Positions 25,511-37,415 are shown, numbered from the stretch's first letter. The stretch is DNA of 64,000 bases from Pratylenchus scribneri (GCA_030063045.1 JAQSEB010000181.1:806001-870000); one strand, 5' to 3'. A program made the numbers and translations. Notes: generated from the sequence alone by a model not told the origin.

Positions 25511-25989
25511 GAATTGGAAATGAAGAAGAGAAAGGTCCAGAATGAAGGAAGGTCCAGAAAGAAGAAATTTGATTTATTTAATTTATTATATTCTCATTTA
25601 CAGTTTGCATCTGTTTTGAACCTAAATTTCAATCTTCATATTTTTTAACCGCTTAAATAAATAATATTTTCATAAAACAAAAAATCTTATTTGCATTTTT
25701 TTTTGTGTTTTGAATTCTGATCAAATTCATTATTCATTTGATTATTATTTTATCAAGCCATTTGATTAATTTCAAAACAATTTCACACTTTCTCCTAATT
25801 TTTCATTATGGCTATTATATCCATTTGATGGCGAATAAATGATTCTTTTACTGTTTCTGCGTCCAATCAACAATTATAAGTCTGATCAATAATTATGAGT
25901 CCAATACAGGCATTTATGAGTCTCAAAATATTTTAAGAATCCCAACAATTTTTATGCGTTCAATAATATTTTTACGAGTCCCGTTAAAA

Positions 25990-26170
25990 AGTGCACATTT
26001 AAATTTTGCCCTAAATCTAAATCTTATCCTACCCTACCCTAACCCATCCTGCCATTCTACCCTAAACTTAACCCTATCCTAGTCTAAATTAGGGTAGGGT
26101 AGGCTAGGTTAAGGTTGGGGTTCAGGGACAGGTATTACGTAGGATTAGTTTTAGGGTAGTTCCATATGAG
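25990..26170. mobile_element. Palindromic element built of CCCTA words
   Basis: CTTATCCTACCCTACCCTAA on the left is mirrored by TTAGGGTAGGGTAGG on the right with little sequence between. Relationship to the CCCTAA-rich family is possible but unproved. Confidence 0.5.
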
Positions 26171-26711
26171 GTTGAAGGCAAGGTAAGTTTTTCTCTATAA
26201 AGAATAGAAATTTTTTTCCTTTTTTAATATTTTAGCTGGAAATTTTTTCACATAATTCATACAAAATTACATTTTATAATAATTACAAATTTAAGAATGA
26301 ACTAATTTGATTTAAGCGCCTCTATAAATTAATAAATAGTAAATACTCGTTGAAAAATAGTGGCCACGCCATTACAGCAATAAATCAAAATTATTTGTGC
26401 AAAACATTTGAATAATTTGACCAATTTAAAGCATCAATATCTTATTTTATTTTTAAGAAACTGGGTAAATTTTTTTAAAACAAGTTTGACCATTTTTCCG
26501 GAAATAACAAAATTTTCAAATATTATCCTTGCCATTTTTTAATTGTTAATTTAATATAATTTTTTCCCCAGTACCTGATTATGTGGCCAATAATAATGTT
26601 GGATGGGCGAACTAAAATAAAAATAATTTTATTTAGATTAAAACCTTCTAATAATTAAACTTTTTGGGGAGTGATCTTCGCCATTTAGCATTTAGGAACA
26701 AGCGTCCAAAA

Positions 26712-26828
26712 ATGTTCCAAATTTTAAGGCGATTTCTCATTCGTGAAAGGGCACGTCTGAGATGGAGATTTTGGATGTTTCGTTGGAGGTTCAGACGGAG
26801 AAGGATAGTGCGCCCGGTTGCGCCTTAA
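26712..26828 (+). other. Arg/Trp-rich 38-codon ORF in a GC-richer island
   Basis: Reads MFQILRRFLIRERARL and continues RWRFWMFRWRF RRRR to a stop; 14 Arg and 4 Trp in 38 residues. The island also keeps 65- and 80-codon frames open on the minus strand. The base composition differs from its surroundings, but no splice or family evidence supports any of the frames. Uncertain. Confidence 0.2.
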
Positions 26829-27029
26829 CCGGTCTTGGCCGCCGGAAATCAACTTTTTGGAATGGGTGAGGCATCCTGCTGGCACCAGGGTGCTGTCCCG
26901 GTCCTGGGCGAAACCATAGTTCGGCCAAAAAATCCGAGGCCATCTTTGAATGTGGAATAGATGCATTTAACATTTTAAAAATTGACAAGAAGGAGGGAAT
27001 TTTTTGAAATTAAAATGTTTATGTTCACA

Positions 27030-27260
27030 ATTTGGTACTTATATAGTTTATCTCCCTTTTTGGAAAGTGAAGGGGTTCCCCCCCCCCCCCTATGGTTTGT
27101 CATATTTCGGGTAAGGGTCAATCAGGGTTAGGACTTAGGAGAAGATTAGGATGGATTAAGAATTATCTTACGTGTATCCTAAACTCAAACCCTGTCCCAA
27201 ACACTAACACCTAAAAAGGACCCTTCACTCAAAAAAGAGGAAGTAAACTAAATAAGTATC
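27030..27260. mobile_element. CCCTAA-rich inverted-repeat element, copy 4
   Basis: GGTACTTATATAGTTTATCT, CCCTTTTTGGAAAGTGAAGG, then a run of 13 C. Right arm GGACCCTTCACTCAAAAAAG and AAACTAAATAAGTATCC. The interior shows GGGTTAGG and AAACCCTGTCCC runs. Confidence 0.8.
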
Positions 27261-27849
27261 CACAATTTTAAGCTTTTCAAATTTTTATGGCTTACTCAGA
27301 ATTTTCTAAAATCTCTCAAAAATCTATGGTCCTTCTTAGAAAAGTTAGAAGAATTAAAGGACATTTTTCCATGTAATAGTTATGAAAATTGAAACCATTA
27401 AAACCGAGACATAGGGAAATGGAAAAATGATCAAAACCTTCAATTCTCAATCAGATGGCTGCTTTAAGGAGAAAGTGGCACACCAAAAAAGTTTCATGAT
27501 TCATTGTTGCCATTTTTGTTGAGCTTTCATTCGGAATCGAGTTGATGATGGCCAATGACATGAGGCATCTGACTAACTTTTTAAATTTTTAATTAAAAAT
27601 TTTTTATTTTTAAATTTTGACTGGCAAGGATAATATTTATCCATTTTGGGGTTAAAATCTTCAAAAATGAAGGAAAATTTGGCAAATTATTTTTTATTTA
27701 TTTTTTCTTTGCTTTTTCCTGCATATATCCATCCACAATTATAAAAATCGCTAGTCTGAATTATTTTAAATCGACAAATATTTATTCCATTGAATCCGAA
27801 GTGAAAATATAATGTTAAAAATATATTTTTTGCCATCACTTTTTAATCT

Positions 27850-30800
27850 TCAATATTCGCATATTCCTGTATCCGAATCATAATTACAAATGTCACCAAT
27901 GCCGCCGCTCTCATAATCATATTCCTCCTCATATTCTTTCTCGCCAATAAATTTGTACCCAAATCGACGCAGGCCTCCTCTTAATTTGATCACTCTCGAA
28001 AATCCTCCATATGGTTTTTCTTTGGCATCTAATAGTATTTCCTCGGATTCAAAGTTGAATAATTGATATTCGGATTTATTATCTTGCTGATGCATTTGAA
28101 AAAATGCCAGTATGTTCTGAAAAAATATTTGATTTTTTATATTATTTATTATAGCAATTATTATTTTTTCTATTCAAAAAAATTTTAGAAAAACAAATAA
28201 TAATGGTTTTCTTTCGTTTTATTGTATTTATTCAATTTTATTTTAATTTTAACCCAACTCATTATTTTGTAAATGCTTAAAACTGTTTAAATTTAAATGC
28301 AAAAATTTCCAATAAATATTATAATGACCTGAAAAGCAGCTGCCTCTAAATAGTAAGCAAAGTTTATTTCCATTTGCAAGGATGATCCATCATCACTTCC
28401 ACTTCCCATTGTTGTGGTGTATTCAGAGAGCTCAGCAATGAACTAAAAAAGAATTCAAGATGCCATCATTTATTTAATTTTATCATTTTTGGTATTTAAA
28501 ATATTTTTGCAATTTTTATTTAATTAATTATTAAATCCAAAAAATCATCGCAATATACTAAATGCAAGTAAATATATGCAAATTTACCTGTGAAAGGAAT
28601 TTTAGAATGTAATCCCTTATTTTATCTTCTCGTCCAGGGACGATATAAGTAAAGTCCATTTTAACATTGATGCTAATTACTCCCAATTTTGGGCAGTTGC
28701 TCTTCGTAGCATTGATGAATTGGACAAATTTATTACATGACAAATCGGTTTTGTTCCAGTATTCATTTAAATTAAAATCAAAGTGGATTGCCTCAATTCG
28801 ATTGATGATGAATCTATCATAATAAAAAGGTGAATTTTTATAAGGAAGTTGTTTAAGGAGCTACGAATGCATCACTTTTGGGACCGATCATTTCGCATCA
28901 TATTTTTCTCATCAAATTCAGAAACACTCTTTCAAGAATTAAGTCTCATCCAACATTTTTTAAATAATATCCAAATTTTTGAAATTATATGTTAGGGTAG
29001 GATAAAGTAATAGCGTTTAATGTGTGGATTTTGTGAGAATGTTCGGATCAATGTTTTGACATTTTGAATAGGAATGTGTATAGTATAGATTGATTTACTT
29101 TCCAAAAACATATAAACTCATGTCAGCATATTTTAATTGTATATTATTTTTGTTAGAAAAATTCCAATTTTTAATGGATTTAAATAAATGAAAAACCCCC
29201 AGGGTGACAGAAAATAAACGAAGACGTCGGGATTTCATCGGAAACATAATTTCTGACAGAAATCCCATGGAAATGGAATTTTAGGTAGGAATCCTAGCAA
29301 AAGCACACTTTTCCACAAAGATCCCACAGAAAAATTTTTTCCCTTCTGAATTAATTTTGACGGAAATCCTCACTAAAATATTTCTAGAAAATTAACGGAA
29401 ATGAATATTTCCATCGAATTTCTTCCAAAAATACAGTTTCTGAGGAAATTCTTGCAGAAATTCGAATTCCGCAGAATTCCTGTCAATATTTCCTAAAAAT
29501 TTTAGTGAGGATTTCTTTCAGAAATATAATAGAAGGGAATAATTTTACTGAAGAATTACTGTGGAAAATTATTTTTCTCGGGGAAACTTATCAGAAATTA
29601 TCATATTTCTTCAGGATTTCAGACAATTTTTCAACTGAATTATTCTGGAAAATGACACAATGAAATTCTTTAGAAATTTATTTTTTCTTGGGAATTTATC
29701 GGAAAAATATATTTCACAGAAATTTTTATGGAAATTTCTGTTTCTACAGAATTCCTGAAAGAAATTATAATGATTTTTATTAGGGATTTTAGTCGGAAAT
29801 ACTACTGAAAGGAATAATTTTTTTTTGGAAATTTATCGGAAAAATATATTTCACAGAAATTTTTATGGAAATTTCTGTTTCTACATAATTCCTGAAAGAA
29901 ATTATAATGATTTTTATTAGGGATTTTAGTCGGAAATACCACTGAAAAGAATAATTTTTTCTTTGGGAATTTGAAAGAAATAATTTTTTCCATTGAAATT
30001 CATCGAAAAATTAAATTTATTTTGGGAATTTAAATCATTTTTCACCTAAATTTCTTTCTAAAATTCCCTTTTCACTGAAATTTATACGGAAGCGAATATT
30101 TCTTTCAGAATTCATTTCATTCCCATTTCCATATTCATTTCCCAAATATTTCTTGGAGAAAAAATTTTCGTTTCCTTTTCGCTCCTAAAAAGTTTCCGGA
30201 AATTTTTCATTTCACTGAAATTTACACGGAAACGAAATATTCCTTGCTGAATTTATTTCATTCCCATTTTTGGAGGGAATAGTCGGGAAAAGTTATGGAA
30301 TTCCTTCCAGGAATATGAATTTTTCCTCTGAAATTTCTGCAGAAATCTGTGTTTCCACCGAATTCCCTACAATATTTCATTCCCATTTTTGGAGGGAAAA
30401 GGTGGGGATAGTTATCGGATTCCCTCGGAAATGCAAAATTTCTGTAACTCTGGGCCTTTGTTTTGGATAATCCAGCCAATGCTGTTGTGATTCTGTATCG
30501 AAATAACTTTTTATTTCACATTCGATGAAATAATTCTTCCTATTTAGCATGATTAATGTTGCAAGAAATTTCGAAAATGGCATATCCATATCCATATTAG
30601 ATATTTCAACCTGCAATATGCATGTTTTATACTACCAAATTTTTAATTAAATTAGAAAATGCAATTAGGGCTTAATTAACAGTTTTTATATGTACTTATT
30701 GGATGCTTTTTGTATCTAAAAATCAGCCTATAAAGTTTAAGAATCATAATAGGCAAATTAAGTTCAAATTATCAATAATTAATTAGGTACCTTGATTGTA

Positions 30801-31513
30801 AAGTTGTCGAAAAAAGCGGATTCGTTTATCAAATCATTAGATTTTAAGTCCTTTTCGGTAACAGATGGAACAAAAATTCTTGAAAATAATTGCATGCCAT
30901 TGTCAGAAATTTTTGATTGTTTCTCAAATTTGTAAATAACATTGTCTGAACAAATAAAATTTTTCGTCTTCAAGTAATTTCCTTTAATAATTTGTGCCAT
31001 GATTTTATCCGTGAAATAAACTTTACATTCCGACTAAAGAAATTGCAATTAATTCGCATTATTATTTGTATTAAACCTGTTCATTTGTGGCAATAAAATG
31101 CGATTTAATATAAACAAGATATTTTAATTTATCTGGTTTATATTCCATGCAACAGCTTCGACCAATCTGCCGTAAAAAGAACTCATACCAGCGCTTGTTG
31201 ACTCTCTAAAATTAAAAGTTTTATCATTCTTGGAAAATTTTTTGCCGACTCAGAGTGATAAAATCAGCCTATTAAGCATTGTGAATTTAGTTTTATGAAG
31301 CATCGAAATAATAATATAATAATAAACAAGATATACCATCGCATTAAACACAGTTCCACAGTCGAATTTATCCCAAGCATTAGCATTATGAAACATATTG
31401 AAACGGCTGCATTTTTCAATATGTTTTTCGGACAACATCTGCTCCTCTGCTGTATGCCATAGGATATAATTTGCTAATTTGTCGAGAAAAATATCGGGGA
31501 AATCAGTTGCCAT
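27850..31513 (-). CDS. F-box-like protein 1 (family uncertain)
   Basis: Exons 31513-31337, 31205-31077, 31033-30791, then 28813-28588, 28442-28329, 28116-27850. The start is the ATG of MATDFPDIFLDKLANYI. The first two exons join as ...VFNAMRVNKRWYEFFLRQ, which resembles the hydrophobic plus RWYEFF end of an F-box, the Skp1-binding module of SCF ubiquitin ligases; this is a weak match. The rest is unrecognised, with an acidic C-terminus (GEKEYEEEYDYESGG). All junctions are in phase except 30791 to 28813: the donor is phase 0 but the exon ATTCATCATC only reads in a phase-2 frame, so a small exon is missing from my model or the gene is broken. The unresolved intron contains a 1.3 kb repeat tract. 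Neighbouring F-box-like gene 2 has the same orientation. Confidence 0.6.
29200..30470. repeat. Degenerate GGAATTTC/GAAATTCC repeat tract inside an intron
   Basis: About 1.3 kb of short mirrored words (TTTCTGACAGAAATCC, GGAAATTTCTG). It includes a ~135-bp direct duplication (29690-29822 and 29827-29960, sharing TTTATCGGAAAAATATATTT) and several TTCCCATTTTTGGAGGGAA blocks shared with 4550-4775. Confidence 0.75.
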
Positions 31514-32645
31514 ATTTTTAATTAAAAAATTTCATTCAGTTCTCGCTCACTTCAAGAGTACTAAAAGAGATAAGTGATTCAAACAATGATAAAAATTATT
31601 TTGCAAGAAATATAATATTAACATAATTTAGCATATATTATGAATATTATTATTATCCTTGTAATTGTGTATGACTGATGCATGCGAATCATAAAAAAAT
31701 AATACGTGGCATAATTATATGGCTCGATCGATTGTTTCTATTAGAAAGCCATAAAAATTTCAAATCAAAATGACTTAATATCCTTGGTGAAAATTAAATA
31801 ATACAGAAATTGCAAGTGGATTTTAGAGTGAGTAGTTTAAAATTATTCGGATCTCTCAAAAACCTGAAGATTCCATTAAAAAAAAAACAAAATTCACAAA
31901 AATTTTTTCCAATTTTGAAATTTTTAATCATTTTTAATTTCTGCCTTCCATATTCTCTTTTTTTCTCAGTGAATTTCTTTTAGCAATGTTTCGTTCATTA
32001 ATATTCTCCATTTATATAGGAGAAATTGCATATTAATTCCAAACTATTTTTTATCAAAAATTTTTAAAAAATTTGAAATCGAGCTAATTCTATTAATCAG
32101 CCTTTGAGGTATGATTAGTTTGAATTGAAATTAGAAACATTTGAGAATTTTCCTCAGGCAAATATCCAATTTAACCTAATTGCAATGGAGAAAATTAGAA
32201 TGAATGGTGAACTTTTTCATTTAAATTAAATAATTTGCCTATGGCGCTATGATAGTTATAAGTGAATATTTCTCCGTTATTTATTTTTAAATATTTTTAA
32301 TAATGAGCGATATTTTGCTGGGAAATTGCGCATTGGAGTTTGGGCATCTTTCGATGCAGATTTAATCAATGGACCATTCATCATTATAAAAGACATTGTA
32401 TTTATTTGCGCACTTTCCTTCCATTCGTTGCCCTTTTCACTCTCCAATTCATTCATTTGGCTTCGCTTTTTATCGACTTATTTTGTTGCATTTTGTGCAA
32501 ATATTTAATGACTAAATGAAACTAAAATAAAAATATATTTTTAAAGTTAAATTTTTATATTTTTAGATTTGAAATTTGAAATAAAATTTACTTGAGAATT
32601 TTCTATATTTTCTATTGCGAACAAATATTTTTGGTTTGAAATAAA
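31514..32645. other. Divergent intergenic region, F-box-like gene 1 / finger gene A
   Basis: AT-rich. Contains the conserved promoter block of finger gene A at about 32431-32495 (see separate entry). No ORF supported. Confidence 0.5.
32431..32495 (+). promoter_or_regulatory. Conserved upstream block, finger gene A
   Basis: TTCACTCTCCAATTCATTC, then TTGGCTTCGCTTTTTATCGA; corresponds to blocks at 33540-33595 and 40852-40905, each about 150-190 bp before a finger-gene ATG. Function unknown; conservation through duplication is an alternative to selection. Confidence 0.5.
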
Positions 32646-33206
32646 ATGAATTTAACTTCTCGCAGCAAAAATTTTTGTATTAATGGTAAAAAATTAAATA
32701 TTATTAAATTGAAAAAATTTTTATCAGATAATGAAGAAGAAAAACAAATAAAAGGGGAAGAAGATGAAGAAGAGTATGAAGAGGATGATGATAATTATGA
32801 AGATATTGATGAAGATGAAGATGAAGGAGATGATGAAGATAATGAAGTAGTACAAATGGATGATGAGGAAGAGGAGGACGAAGACAATATTGATGATGAT
32901 GATTTTGAGGAGGAAGATGAACCCGATTTTATGGATAATTCTGGCAAATGTTGGGAATTTGCCAGCAAAATTGAGGATGAAAAACATTTGAAGGAATGGT
33001 GCCAAAACAAAATGGGTGGAATGATTGTTGGAAAGGAGGAAAAATTGACTCGACAATTCCATTGCCAAATCAAACAATGCCAATTCAAGGCAATTTTTCT
33101 GAAATCATGTTCAATTATTTATACACGAAATAAACATAATCATGAATTATTGGCAAACGCGAAAAAAGGTTGCAAAAAAGAAAAAGTTAGTCATTTATTA
33201 TTTTGA
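32646..33206 (+). CDS. Finger gene A: acidic, single WRKY-GCM1/FLYWCH-like finger
   Basis: Exons 32646-32685 and 32728-33206. The 42-nt intron is inferred from the identical phase-1 position in genes B and C; because 42 is divisible by 3 and lacks stops, the frame also stays open across it. A leader of about 75 mostly Asp/Glu residues precedes the domain DNSGKCWEFASKIEDEKHLK, which ends in a zinc-ligand pattern C-x4-C-x18-H-x-H (FHCQIKQCQFKAIF ... RNKHNH). That spacing fits the WRKY-GCM1/FLYWCH superfamily of DNA-binding fingers. The domain is nearly identical in nucleotide sequence to the first domain of genes B and C. Gene A stops after one finger, 21 nt past a GT donor-like site at the place where B and C splice on, so it looks like a truncated copy. 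Confidence 0.75.
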   Translation: MNLTSRSKNFCINGKKLNIIKLKKFLSDNEEEKQIKGEEDEEEYEEDDDNYEDIDEDEDEGDDEDNEVVQMDDEEEEDEDNIDDDDFEEEDEPDFMDNSGKCWEFASKIEDEKHLKEWCQNKMGGMIVGKEEKLTRQFHCQIKQCQFKAIFLKSCSIIYTRNKHNHELLANAKKGCKKEKVSHLLF

Positions 33207-33739
33207 TACTAAAAATGAAAGGAAATTTCCCACATATTGATTGGCAATTTAATTATATTTCAAATAAACTTTGAAAAATCAAATTTTTTTCAAATTAATA
33301 TTTGTAAGAAATTCTCGCATTTGTTTTTTTTTGCTAATTTAAAATATATTTTTGCCATCGGGGTAATCGTGGCTTGAACCAAATCCAATTCCAATCAATT
33401 TCCTGGAAGTAAATAAATAGAGGACCAAAATTTTTGTGGCTGTTGGAAAATTAAGCATTTATGGAGATGTGGACCATAATGTCTTGGGTTAATTTAGGGG
33501 GAGAGATGAGACCTATTCTTTGCAAACTTTGCTCCTCCATTTGCCTCCCTCTTCTCTTCAATTAATTGGCTTGGCTTTTTATTGATTATTTCCATTGCTT
33601 CCAGAAATATAATAATAAATATTTATATTCTAATTTATTTTAAATTTACGGTTGATTTTTCTAAACTTTTCACATTTCAAGTAATCCCTTTGAATAATTC
33701 CATTATTTTTCATTGCAAAAGATTAATTTTTTGAGCAAA
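33207..33739 (+). other. Spacer between finger genes A and B
   Basis: Contains the conserved upstream block of gene B at 33540-33595. No trace of the downstream finger exons that genes B and C have, which supports gene A being truncated. Confidence 0.55.
33540..33595 (+). promoter_or_regulatory. Conserved upstream block, finger gene B
   Basis: CTCTTCTCTTCAATTAATTG then GCTTGGCTTTTTATTGATTA, 145 bp before the ATG of gene B. Confidence 0.5.
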
Positions 33740-35300
33740 ATGAATTTGAATACCGGCTGGAAAAATGTTCACATTGAAAATAATGGTAAAAATTGAATAA
33801 TTAATTAGTAATGGAATTCAAAAAATTGAATTATTTTATTAGATGAAGAAGAAGCGCAAATGGATGGTTTCGAGAAAGATGAAGACAATGCCGATGGAGA
33901 AGAAAATGATGATGATGAAGATTATGATGAGGATAAGGATGAAGAAGAAAATGAGCCAGACTTTATGGATAATTCTGGCAAATGCTGGGAATTTGCATGT
34001 AAAATTGGGGATGAAAAACATTTGAAGGAATGGTGCCAAAACAAAATGGGTGGAATGATTGTTGGAAAGGAGGAAAAATTGACTCGACAATTCCATTGCC
34101 AATTCAAAGAATGCCAATTCAAGGCAATTTTTCTGAAGTCATGTTCAACTATTTATACACGGAATAAACACAATCATGAAATGAAAAATACTAACAATAT
34201 TCAGAAGAAGGGACGAAAAGAAGTAAGAAAATTTTTTATTTAACAAAAAAATAGTAAAAAATGATTTTGAAAAAAAAAATTAAAATTTTTAAAAAAAATT
34301 ACGGATACTTAATAATTTAATTTATTTCTAAATTATTAAATTTTCTAAATTTAATACTATATTTTATTTCATATCATATAAAAAATTTCCTATTTATAGA
34401 CAAATCTGACTTCCACAACAGCAAATGAACGAGATTATGTGGATCATTATGGAAAAATATTTCATTTTCATGCCAAAGTTGGTAAAAATGTTTCACTGGA
34501 CATTTTTCGCACTAAATTTGGCTTTACTGGCATTAAAAAAAGTCTAAAAACATTGAATTTATATTGCAAAAAGCGAGCAGCCAATGGTGGAAAATGCCCA
34601 ATCAAGGGAATTTATTTGAAGTCAAATGGATTTTTGTATGTCCGAGGCAATCATGAACACACAAAAAATGGGGTATTTTGTTGGCGAAAAGAATTTAAAG
34701 TTAAATGATAAAAATTTTTAAAGAAAACACCTCAAAATGTGGGCGATGATTATTTGGACATTTTTGGCAAAATTTGGAAATTTAACAAGGAAATTGGAAA
34801 AAATATTGAACATCAAACATTGATTATCAAATTTGATTTTACTACTATAAAAGAAACACAGAAAACTGTAAAATTAAAATGTCAAAAAACTAATCTGCTG
34901 GTCGGTGGAAGATGCACATTTGCTGGAATTTATTTGAAATCAAATGGATGTTTATACACAAGAGGAGAACATGAACACATAACAATAAGGGTATTTTCTA
35001 TTTTGGAATTTATGGGAAAGTTAAAAAAAATTTTTTTAGAAGATGCCACAAAATGCTGATGATAGCTATGTGGATCATTATGGCAACGTTTGGCCTTTTC
35101 ATTCAAAAATTGGCAAAAAACACATTCCAAATGGGATTTGGCTTACTAAATTTGGCTTTACATCAATTTATCAGAAGCAAAGAACAATGAATTTATATTG
35201 CCAAAAGGGAACAGCCAATGGTGGAAAGTGTCCAATTAAGGGAATTTATATAAAGGAGAATGGATGTTTATATATTCTAGGAAAACATGAACACAAATAG
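33740..35300 (+). CDS. Finger gene B: acidic protein with four WRKY-GCM1/FLYWCH-like fingers
   Basis: Exons 33740-33785, 33843-34222, 34400-34672, 34724-34990, 35040-35300; 408 residues, all in phase. Exon 2 has the Asp/Glu leader and finger 1 (C-x4-C-x18-H-x-H). Exons 3, 4 and 5 each encode exactly one finger, bounded by phase-0 introns. Shared layout: a D-Y-x-D-x-x-G core, x-W/F-x-F, I-G-K, K-F-x-F-T, L-x-C, GGKC, GIYLKSNG, then H-x-H; the ligand spacing in fingers 2 and 4 is C-x9-C-x18-H-x-H. WRKY-GCM1/FLYWCH domains bind DNA and occur in transcription factors and Mutator-like transposases, so a nuclear DNA-binding role is likely. Target unknown. No signal peptide. Confidence 0.88.
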
Positions 35301-35580
35301 AGCGGATGAATTGTACAATAAAACTATTTTTGACATGAATTTCTGTTTTATATATTTTTTAAATTTTTTTTATACATCCCATTATCAATAAATCCGATAA
35401 ACATAATTTATGTATATATAGTAAATTTTTGTATACCCAAGATTCGTAAAATTCAAAATTTTTAGTATTTAACCAGCATGTTTATAATTTTCAGCAAAAG
35501 CAATTTTATAAGTAAATGGGTCAACTTGCTGAGTGAAATCTAAATATCAATTTTCAAATTACAATAAATTAATTTATCAT
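35301..35580. other. Convergent 3' flank of finger gene B
   Basis: Starts with AGCGGATGAATTG; ATACATCCCATTATCAATAA follows. Matching words in the same order occur after the stop of gene C (43213 on), so the 3' flank was duplicated with the gene. Confidence 0.55.
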
Positions 35581-37415
35581 TTAGACGAATATTTTCATAT
35601 TTGAAGAAAATTCAAGTTGAATTTTATTTTCCCCTTCTTCCTTCAAATGTTCTTCTCCTTTCGGATATCGAGCAATGCTGCAATATTTGCAATAAGACCA
35701 GCGAATATCGTGTTTGCGATAAAATTCCAAAATTTCATTGGTTCGCTTATTCTCCAGGGTAAATTCTTCAATAATTGGAGCTTCTTCGACAGTACACCAA
35801 GAAAATATTATATGAAAGTTAGAGCGCACATTTGAATTGGAGAATTCCTTAAAAGATAAAAATTTAATTAATAAATTTTAATATTATATTCACCTCTTTA
35901 ATAGAATTTATCAAGGAAGTCATGTATTTTCCATCATAAAATCCCAATATCTCAACGACATTTTGTTTTCCATAATTTGTTTTCTTTGTCAGCCAATTCA
36001 GAAAAATATTATTGTCATCTCGAATCGATCCATAAAATGTTAGAAAATGAATGCGATCAAGTTTGTCAGGAAATATTCGCTCGAAATCTTTTAAAAGCCA
36101 TTTATCTTTCAATTCGAATTTGTATATTTTGTCGATCAAACATTCAAGCAAATCGTGCATCAATGTGACTCGTTTGTCGTAATTGTTCAATTCCATAGAA
36201 ATGATTTTAGATGTAAATTGAAATATGACATTTTCGACCCATTGGCAAATGATTTTGATGAACTTCACAATTTGCTCATTCAAATTGGAAATACTATCAA
36301 AAAAGAAATGTATATTAAAATAAATTAATAGTATTGAATTTCGCAAAAAAAAGAGCATATTAACGCCAAAATAATTAATAATGATTTAAGAGTTTGTTGT
36401 ATGCTCAAAAACATATACCATTGGATAATAGAACTTGTCAAAGATACAATGAATGGTATATAATTTCGTAATAGTTTGGTTAAAATTAAAGCGTATTAAA
36501 TGGATTAAACTAATTTTGATTTTGGTTCAAAACTAAAATTAAAATTGGATAAACATATGCAAATTCGTCATCAAATGTGCATCTTGACAAGATTTATTGT
36601 TTGAGTATTAGTATGACGTTTTTATAAGATAAAATTCAAATTTCGATTTTCAATATTTTTTTGCAATTTAAATATTTCACTTTTAAAAAATAAATTTATG
36701 TTAAATTAAAGAAAGTTTCAATAAACCAACTTAAAATCAATCTTTTCGATGCCGACAATATAACTTGGCGGTGGAATTGTAGCAATCGGAATAAGCTCCC
36801 AATCACATTTTCGTCTAACTAAAGCTTGAAAATTTCTCAGCTCGTAATGAAATTGAGAACATTCCAAAGATCGAATTTCATGAGGTTTCACATTCAAATG
36901 TAATTTTGGCCAGCAAAGTTGTTTGAAGATTTTGCTTGAGAAGCTTAACGAGGAATTGGCCATTTCAAATCGATCAATCCAAGTTAAAACTTCAATTAAA
37001 CAATTTGGAACAAATCCAAAAAAAGTTTAAATTAAAAATTGAAGCAAAAAAATGCAATTTTACCGTTTCGCCGTTGATTTTGGTCTTTTATTAGTCATTT
37101 CCGACACAAAATCACTGGATCCAACTTCATGATGAGATCTTTTCATTGACCGCAAATTCAGAATGGCAATGGTTGATTCAGACACATTTTCCTACAAAAA
37201 TTAATATTTTTACATTATTTTATTTATTAAGAAGATTTTAATAAATTGAATATAAAAAGAAAAATAACTTGAAATTTTTCCGCCTTTAATGTTTCATTTT
37301 CTTCCACCAATTTGTTAATTTTCAACTTCAATTCGGCATTATCCCCTTCTAATTTACCAACAAATTCCCTCAATTCAATGTTTTCTTTGCGCAATTCCAA
37401 AATTTTTTCGGACAT
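35581..37415 (-). CDS. F-box-like protein 2 with N-terminal coiled coil
   Basis: Exons 37415-37269, 37191-37064, 37015-36731, 36293-35894, 35847-35581; 408 residues in phase. Residues 1-49 are a coiled coil (MSEKILELRKENIELREF...). The third exon opens FVPNCLIEVLTWIDRFEMAN, which looks like an F-box first helix (LPxExL type); F-box proteins supply substrate specificity to SCF ubiquitin ligases. The C-terminal 250 residues, with EILGFYDGKYMTSL, are unrecognised. The second intron (37063-37016) has a normal GT donor, but the only phase-correct acceptor reads GG instead of AG. Its fourth intron is occupied by a palindromic MITE. The start is the first ATG; an earlier TTG is not used. Confidence 0.7.
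36365..36685. mobile_element. Palindromic MITE family Pal-1, copy in F-box-like gene 2 region
   Basis: ACATATACCATTGGATAATA and mirrored CTTGACAAGATTTATTGTT, with TTTGGTTCAAAACTAAAATT at the middle. It fills most of the intron 36730-36294. Confidence 0.7.

Larger units (their letters stand above)
25511..27849. other. Intergenic region SPRY gene to F-box-like gene 1
   Basis: Convergent 3' flanks. Holds an inverted repeat of CCTACCCTACCCTAAC and its mirror near 26020-26110, a GC-richer island at 26700-26985 with overlapping open frames, and a CCCTAA-rich element at 27030-27260. No gene I can name. Confidence 0.5.

Noticed and set aside
32724..33088. Minus-strand hydrophobic and Ser-rich ORFs
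   Set aside because: Complement of the acidic GAT/GAA codons of finger gene A; the same shadows occur opposite genes B and C.
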